In this document: positions 59,649 to 64,000 of the stretch, piece by piece
Position numbering within the stretch: the first letter of the stretch is position 1
Layout: each line of letters opens with the position of its first letter
Source: Paucibacter sp963740455
GTDB lineage: Bacteria; Pseudomonadota; Gammaproteobacteria; Burkholderiales; Burkholderiaceae_C
DNA: 64,000 nt
Reading direction: 5' to 3'
Assembly (NCBI GenBank): GCA_963740455.1
Contig: CAVUEF010000025.1
Location: 1 to 64,000, forward strand
The notes under the pieces: model-generated
The model's input: only the letters and a program-made list of their open reading frames with translations
Databases searched by the model: none
What the model was told of the DNA's origin: nothing
Program-made: the position numbers and the translations under genes

Positions 59649-61837
59649 AACCTGACCACACCGATCCCACCCTCGACGCCACTGCGGAAATCGCGCCCAA
59701 GCGACGCCGTACCAAGGCCGTGGACGAAGCCGCCGTGCAGTTGCCGGATGCGCAGGCCGGGCCAGCGGGCGCGCAAGCTGCGCTGGCACCCAAGCCGCGT
59801 AAACCTCGCGCCAAGAAGGTGGCAGTCGAACCTGCGACGCCCAGTCCGGCGCAGGCCACTGTCGAGTCCTCGAGCGAGGTGTCAAGCGTTGCCCCGGCAC
59901 CAGAGTCTGACCAAGCCCCGGCGGTAAAGCGACCCGCGCGAGCGCGCGCCAAGCCCCAAGCCCCGACTGAAATCGTGGCGGCGCCCGCTTCGGCCCCGCC
60001 TGTCTTCAGCCTGGCCCCGGCCGCTCCGACCGGGCCTGATATCGGGTCCGATGCGGGCCAGGTTGCGGCATTGCAAGGCAGTGAGGGTACTGGGCAAGAA
60101 CAGGGTGAAAACCGTCGTGGCGAAGGCGACGAGGGCGAGCGTGGCCCGCGCTCTGGCCGCAACCGTCGACGTGGCCGCAAAGGCCGCGCTCATGACGGCG
60201 ATGTGGCGCAAGGCGGCGCGCAAGGGCTGGTGGCGACGCAAGTCGAGCTCGCGCCCGAAGTGCTGGCCCAAGCGGGCGCCTTGTTTGCGCAGGTGCTGAC
60301 GGGCGACTTTGATGCCGAGGGTGATGCGCCCGAGATGCCGGTCGAGGCACAGCAGGACGACGAACAGGACGAGGACGAAGAGCAAGGCCAGACGAAACGC
60401 GTGCTGGCACCCGACCCCGATGCGCCCAAGCTGCACAAGGTGCTGGCGCAGGCCGGCATCGGCTCGCGCCGCGAAATGGAAGAGCTGATTCTGGACGGCC
60501 GCATCACCGTCAATGATGAGCCGGCCCACATCGGCCAGCGCATCTCTTACGGCGACCAGATCCGCGTCGGTGGCAAGCCGATCCGGTTTCGTATCGCGCC
60601 GCCGGCGCCGCGCATCCTCGCCTATCACAAGCCGACCGGCGAGGTCGTATCGCACAACGACCCGGAGAATCGTCCGACGGTGTTCCGTCACCTGCCCAGA
60701 CTCCAGCAGGGCAAATGGCAATCGGTCGGCCGGCTCGACTTGAACACCGAAGGCCTGCTGCTCTTCACGACCTCAGGCGATCTGGCCAACCAATTGATGC
60801 ACCCGCGATTCGGCGTCGAGCGTGAATACGCGGTGCGCGTGCTGGGCACCTTGACCGAAGAGCAGCGCGCGCGCCTGCTCGAGGGCGTGCTGATCGAAGG
60901 CCAGAAGGCCGGGTTCAAGAGCATTGAGGAAGGCGGCGGCGAAGGTGTCAACCATTGGTATCGCGTGGTGATCACCGAAGGTCGCAACCGCGAAGTTCGC
61001 AAGTTGTTTGATGCGGTGGGACTGACGGTAAGCCGACTGATACGCATACGCTATGGCACGGTGGTGCTGCCGCGTGGTCTCAAGCGCGGCGTGTGGGTCG
61101 AGCTGGGCGAGGCTGACGTGAGTTTGATTCGCCGTCTGGCGGGTGGCGACCGGCAATCCCAGGGCCAAGGCCAAGGCAGGCAAGGGCAGCAAGTGCCACA
61201 GGGCCGCAACGAAGGCCGCGACCGCAATGAAGTGCGTGGCCCGGCCCGTGGCGGCCAGGGTCCGCAGCATGGCGGCGCCCAGCGTAGCGAGAACAACAAT
61301 CAGCGAGGTCGGCGCAGCGAGCCGCGACCCGCCGGTCAGGGTCCACGCGAAGACCGGGGTCCCGAGCAGGCGCTTGAGCGCAACCTCGACCAAGGTGTCG
61401 ACCGCGATCGTGACGACGACTTTGACGATGATGATCTGCCGCGTGGCGTGATCCCCAATCCTCTGGAGCAGACCTTCGACAAGCGGTTTGTGCAAAAGGG
61501 GCGCGGCTTCGGTGGCGGCGGCGGCATGGGCGGCTTTGGTCCGGGCGGATCGAGTCCTGTGTACGACCGTGGCGGCCCAGGGCGCGGCCAAGGCCCGAAG
61601 CAGGCCAAGGACCAGGGGCCGCGCCAGCCTGACCCGATGCAGACCTCGGTGGGCTATATCGGCGGGGACGCTTTCATGCAGCGTGCGCGCGGTGGCAAGC
61701 GCGGCGGTGGTGGCGGCGGCGGTGGTGGGCGCGGCTTTGGCGGCGGTTCGGGCGGCGGCGGTGGCGGTCGTGGGTTTGGCGGCGGCGGTGGCGGCGGCGG
61801 TGGTGGCGGTGGAAATAGGGGTGGGCGCGGCCGTTGA
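59645..61837 (+). CDS. rluB: 23S rRNA pseudouridine synthase B with long low-complexity tails
   Basis: 730 residues, far longer than E. coli RluB (about 290). Residues 1-255 are an Ala/Pro/Arg/Glu-rich disordered extension. The S4 domain is near 258-320 (KLHKVLAQAGIGSRREMEEL). The RsuA-type catalytic domain is 325-495 with Asp in GRLDLNTEGLLLFTTSGDLA, GVEREYAVRVLG and TEGRNREVRKLFDAVG. Residues 500-730 are Gln/Arg-rich, then almost pure Gly/Arg (GGGGGRGFGGGSGG repeats from about 675). The tail resembles RGG boxes of RNA-binding proteins. The target (U2605) is inferred from the family. Confidence 0.9.
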   Translation: MKPDHTDPTLDATAEIAPKRRRTKAVDEAAVQLPDAQAGPAGAQAALAPKPRKPRAKKVAVEPATPSPAQATVESSSEVSSVAPAPESDQAPAVKRPARARAKPQAPTEIVAAPASAPPVFSLAPAAPTGPDIGSDAGQVAALQGSEGTGQEQGENRRGEGDEGERGPRSGRNRRRGRKGRAHDGDVAQGGAQGLVATQVELAPEVLAQAGALFAQVLTGDFDAEGDAPEMPVEAQQDDEQDEDEEQGQTKRVLAPDPDAPKLHKVLAQAGIGSRREMEELILDGRITVNDEPAHIGQRISYGDQIRVGGKPIRFRIAPPAPRILAYHKPTGEVVSHNDPENRPTVFRHLPRLQQGKWQSVGRLDLNTEGLLLFTTSGDLANQLMHPRFGVEREYAVRVLGTLTEEQRARLLEGVLIEGQKAGFKSIEEGGGEGVNHWYRVVITEGRNREVRKLFDAVGLTVSRLIRIRYGTVVLPRGLKRGVWVELGEADVSLIRRLAGGDRQSQGQGQGRQGQQVPQGRNEGRDRNEVRGPARGGQGPQHGGAQRSENNNQRGRRSEPRPAGQGPREDRGPEQALERNLDQGVDRDRDDDFDDDDLPRGVIPNPLEQTFDKRFVQKGRGFGGGGGMGGFGPGGSSPVYDRGGPGRGQGPKQAKDQGPRQPDPMQTSVGYIGGDAFMQRARGGKRGGGGGGGGGRGFGGGSGGGGGGRGFGGGGGGGGGGGGNRGGRGR

Positions 61838-61917
61838 GGCCGGGTCCGAGCTGCTTGAAGAGCGTCCGCAGGCGCGCAACCGCAGCGGCCAAGCCCGACG
61901 TGAGCAGTGTCTCAAGC

Positions 61918-61923
61918 TACAAT
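61918..61923 (+). promoter_or_regulatory. Putative -10 box of ndk
   Basis: TACAAT lies 41 bp before the ndk ATG. The hexamer 17 bases upstream (CCGACG) is a weak -35. AGGAG precedes the ATG by about nine bases. Confidence 0.35.
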
Positions 61924-61964
61924 CCAAGGCTTTGCTAAGCCTTTGAATTCAGGAGAATTTCGCC

Positions 61965-62390
61965 ATGGCGATCGAACGCACTTTATCCATTATCAAACCC
62001 GATGCCGTGGCGAAAAATGTCATCGGCCAAATCTATGCGCGCTTTGAAGGCGCCGGCCTCAAGATTGTCGCCGCGCGCATGGCGCATCTGTCACGCGGTG
62101 AAGCCGAAGCGTTTTATGCCGTGCACAAGGCGCGTCCCTTCTTCAACGATCTGGTCAGCTTCATGATCTCGGGACCGGTGATGATTCAGGTGCTGGAAGG
62201 CGAAAATGCAATCGCCAAGCATCGCGACCTGATGGGCGCAACCGATCCGAAGAAGGCCGACAAGGGCACCATCCGTGCCGACTTCGCCGACAGCATCGAC
62301 GCCAATGCGGTGCATGGTTCCGACGCCGCGCAAACGGCTGCCGCTGAAGTGGCTTTCTTTTTCGCCGGCATGAACGTCTTCAGCCGATAA
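61965..62390 (+). CDS. ndk: Nucleoside diphosphate kinase
   Basis: 141 residues. Transfers the gamma-phosphate between nucleoside triphosphates through a phosphohistidine. The start is MAIERTLSIIKPDAVAKNVI, and the catalytic His lies in the signature NAVHGSDAAQTA near residue 117. RPFFNDLVSFMISGPVMIQV and GATDPKKADKGTIRADFADS are standard. Followed by rlmN and a PilW-type gene, the usual beta-proteobacterial order. Confidence 0.97.
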   Translation: MAIERTLSIIKPDAVAKNVIGQIYARFEGAGLKIVAARMAHLSRGEAEAFYAVHKARPFFNDLVSFMISGPVMIQVLEGENAIAKHRDLMGATDPKKADKGTIRADFADSIDANAVHGSDAAQTAAAEVAFFFAGMNVFSR

Positions 62391-62441
62391 GACGCACCCA
62401 GCCTCTTGCAGCCTCGGCATCAGGAGGTGAGCGAGTCAAAC

Positions 62442-63572
62442 ATGGACGCGGTCAACCTGCTTGGATTCGATCTGGAAGGGCTGGCCGCGTTTTGCGAGCA
62501 GCTCGGGGAAAAGCGTTTTCGCGCGACCCAGCTGTTTCGCTGGATTCATCAGAAAGGCGCGGCGGACTTCGACACGATGTCGGACCTGGCCAAGTCGCTG
62601 CGCGACAAGCTGGCGAGCCGCGCCTGCATCCGCATGCCACCCGTCATCAGCGAGCATGTCTCGCTTGACGGCACCACGAAGTGGCTGTTTGACGTGGGCG
62701 CCGGCGATGCGGTCGAGGCCGTGTTCATTCCCGAAACCGACCGAGGCACGCTTTGCATCTCGTCGCAGGCCGGCTGTGCGATGGGTTGCCGTTTTTGCTC
62801 GACCGGACATCAAGGCTTCAGCCGCAATCTGACGACGGCCGAAATCCTGGGCCAGCTCTGGTTCGCCGAGCACCTGCTGCGCCAGCGTTTCAACAAGCCG
62901 CAAGGGGAGCGCGTCATCAGCAATGTCGTGCTGATGGGCATGGGCGAGCCGCTGCAGAACTATGCGGCCCTCGTGCCGGCGCTGCGGGCGATGCTCGACG
63001 ACCATGGCTATGGACTTTCGCGCCGTCGCGTCACTGTCTCCACATCGGGTGTCGTGCCGATGATCGACCGCCTGCGCAACGATTGTCCGGTGGCCTTGGC
63101 GGTGTCGCTGCACGCGCCCAATGATGCGCTGCGCGACATGCTGGTGCCGCTGAACAAGAAGTACGGCATCGCAGCGCTGCTCGATGCCTGCCATCGCTAT
63201 CTTGACCGCGCCCCAAGGGACTTCATCACTTTTGAATACTGCATGCTCGATGGCGTGAACGACACGCCCGAGTTGGCGCTCGAGTTGGTCACACTGCTGC
63301 GCGGCCATGTGTCATGCAAGATCAACCTGATTCCGTTCAACCCGTTTCCGCAGTCGGGTTTGACACGGTCATCGCACGAGCGCGTTGCCGCATTCGCCAA
63401 GATCTTGCTCGATGCGGGCCTGGTCACCACGGTGCGCAAGACGCGCGGTGACGACATTGACGCGGCTTGTGGTCAACTCGCAGGTGAAGTACAGGATAGA
63501 ACGCGCGCACATATTCGCATGGTGCGCGGTCCGGTGAAGACGCTGGACGTGCAGCAGGACAATCTTCAATAG
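62442..63572 (+). CDS. rlmN: Dual-specificity 23S rRNA/tRNA adenine C2-methyltransferase RlmN
   Basis: 376-residue radical SAM enzyme that methylates A2503 of 23S rRNA and A37 of some tRNAs. The iron-sulfur motif CxxxCxxC is CAMGCRFCSTGHQGFSRNLT near residue 112. GMGEPLQNYAALVPALRAM, LAVSLHAPNDALRDMLVPLN and the late catalytic Cys in DDIDAACGQL fit the family. ATG 62442 follows AGGAGGT at 62422-62428 by 13 bases. An in-frame GTG at 62427 overlaps that site and is less likely. Confidence 0.95.
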   Translation: MDAVNLLGFDLEGLAAFCEQLGEKRFRATQLFRWIHQKGAADFDTMSDLAKSLRDKLASRACIRMPPVISEHVSLDGTTKWLFDVGAGDAVEAVFIPETDRGTLCISSQAGCAMGCRFCSTGHQGFSRNLTTAEILGQLWFAEHLLRQRFNKPQGERVISNVVLMGMGEPLQNYAALVPALRAMLDDHGYGLSRRRVTVSTSGVVPMIDRLRNDCPVALAVSLHAPNDALRDMLVPLNKKYGIAALLDACHRYLDRAPRDFITFEYCMLDGVNDTPELALELVTLLRGHVSCKINLIPFNPFPQSGLTRSSHERVAAFAKILLDAGLVTTVRKTRGDDIDAACGQLAGEVQDRTRAHIRMVRGPVKTLDVQQDNLQ

Positions 63573-63611
63573 GCTGGCAATGCGGTTGGATAGGCTTTCG
63601 GAAGAGCGGCA

Positions 63612-64000
63612 ATGACATTTTCTGATGCTGGGCAATTGCGGATCGACGCTGGTGTGAACGAGGCTGTCGGCCGGTTCAGGACGCGACACGGCGCAGTCGT
63701 GGCCGCAGTGAGCCTGGCGTTGTGGATGAGCGCTGCGCTGTTGAGCGGCTGCACCACAGGCAGCGCGCCGGGAGCAGCGGGCCGACAAATTCGCACCGAA
63801 TCCGATCAGACCGACAGCGACCGCCGCGCCAAGGTGCGCATGGAACTGGCCGAGGGCTATTTCTCGCGCGGCCAGTACAACACCGCGCTGGACGAAGTCA
63901 AGCTGGCTTTCGCTGCCAAGCCCGACATGACCGAAGGCTACAACCTGCGCGGCCTGATCTACGCCGCCATGGGCGAATCGGCGCTGGCCGAAGAGAGTTT
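63612..64000 (+). CDS. Type IV pilus biogenesis lipoprotein PilW/PilF-like, partial
   Basis: The gene runs off the window end after about 129 codons. ATG 63612 leads to a lipoprotein signal whose lipobox is LLSGC (VAAVSLALWMSAALLSGC), followed by TTGSAPGA. The first TPR repeats are RAKVRMELAEGYFSRGQYNT and LDEVKLAFAAKPDMTEGYNL. Position behind ndk-rlmN and the TPR lipoprotein layout match PilW/PilF, which stabilises the secretin multimer of type IV pili. The 3' part is not in the window. Confidence 0.8.
   Translation, partial: MTFSDAGQLRIDAGVNEAVGRFRTRHGAVVAAVSLALWMSAALLSGCTTGSAPGAAGRQIRTESDQTDSDRRAKVRMELAEGYFSRGQYNTALDEVKLAFAAKPDMTEGYNLRGLIYAAMGESALAEES

Noticed and set aside
61680..61837. 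Tandem repeat array or CRISPR-like structure
   Set aside because: The GGC-rich repetition is coding sequence for the Gly/Arg tail of RluB, with no regular repeat-spacer layout.

Overview
This window is high-GC, gene-dense chromosomal DNA. Its gene content and order point to a beta-proteobacterium of the order Burkholderiales, most likely Comamonadaceae or a close relative. Supporting clusters are odhA-odhB-(SHOCT/PspC)-lpdA-zapE, ndk-rlmN-pilW, dapA-bamC-MBL hydrolase, divergent bamD/rluD, scpB-rluB with a glycine-rich tail, and etfBA. This placement is an inference from gene families and synteny; no 16S gene is present.

Layout. 1-5.0 kb: error-prone polymerase dnaE2, then coaBC-dut. 5.0-6.7 kb: an accessory patch with a RES-domain toxin/antitoxin pair and a truncated REP-associated transposase next to REP-like palindromes. 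6.7-9.3 kb: slyD, a roxA-type ribosomal oxygenase, a conserved hypothetical and a tiny lipoprotein ending in a clean terminator. 9.34-9.99 kb: a group II intron that has lost nearly all of its maturase gene, sitting directly behind that terminator. 10-15.9 kb (minus strand): MBL hydrolase, bamC, dapA, a methyltransferase, a frameshifted SDR gene, a 42-aa membrane protein and an MFS transporter. 16-21.6 kb: parE-GNAT-lytic transglycosylase-parC, then tRNA-Leu(UAA).

21.8-31.9 kb is the most unusual part: a type I restriction-modification locus (hsdM, hsdS, hsdR) whose genes are separated by accessory modules. These are two different DUF1016/YhcG-type nucleases, a MazEF pair, a Bro-N/DinD-like protein and a nucleotidyltransferase/HEPN-like pair. 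The junctions keep copies of the host genes. The 3' end of hsdM is present three times, bordering the two YhcG genes, and the 5' end of hsdR is present twice, bordering the nucleotidyltransferase/HEPN pair. This looks like repeated insertion of cassettes at gene joints that preserved translational coupling. Three 20-bp-phased palindromes precede the nucleotidyltransferase gene.

31.9-64 kb is mostly housekeeping. It holds a DTW-domain gene, a YdcF-type protein, an ETF/acyl-CoA dehydrogenase/nitronate monooxygenase-type cluster behind two palindromic operators, and a five-gene peptide-type ABC importer. After these come the 2-oxoglutarate dehydrogenase operon with zapE, a PP2C phosphatase, a DinG-type helicase, bamD/rluD, scpB-rluB, ndk, rlmN and the start of a PilW/PilF-type gene cut by the window end. 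No CRISPR array, rRNA operon or intact insertion sequence was seen.
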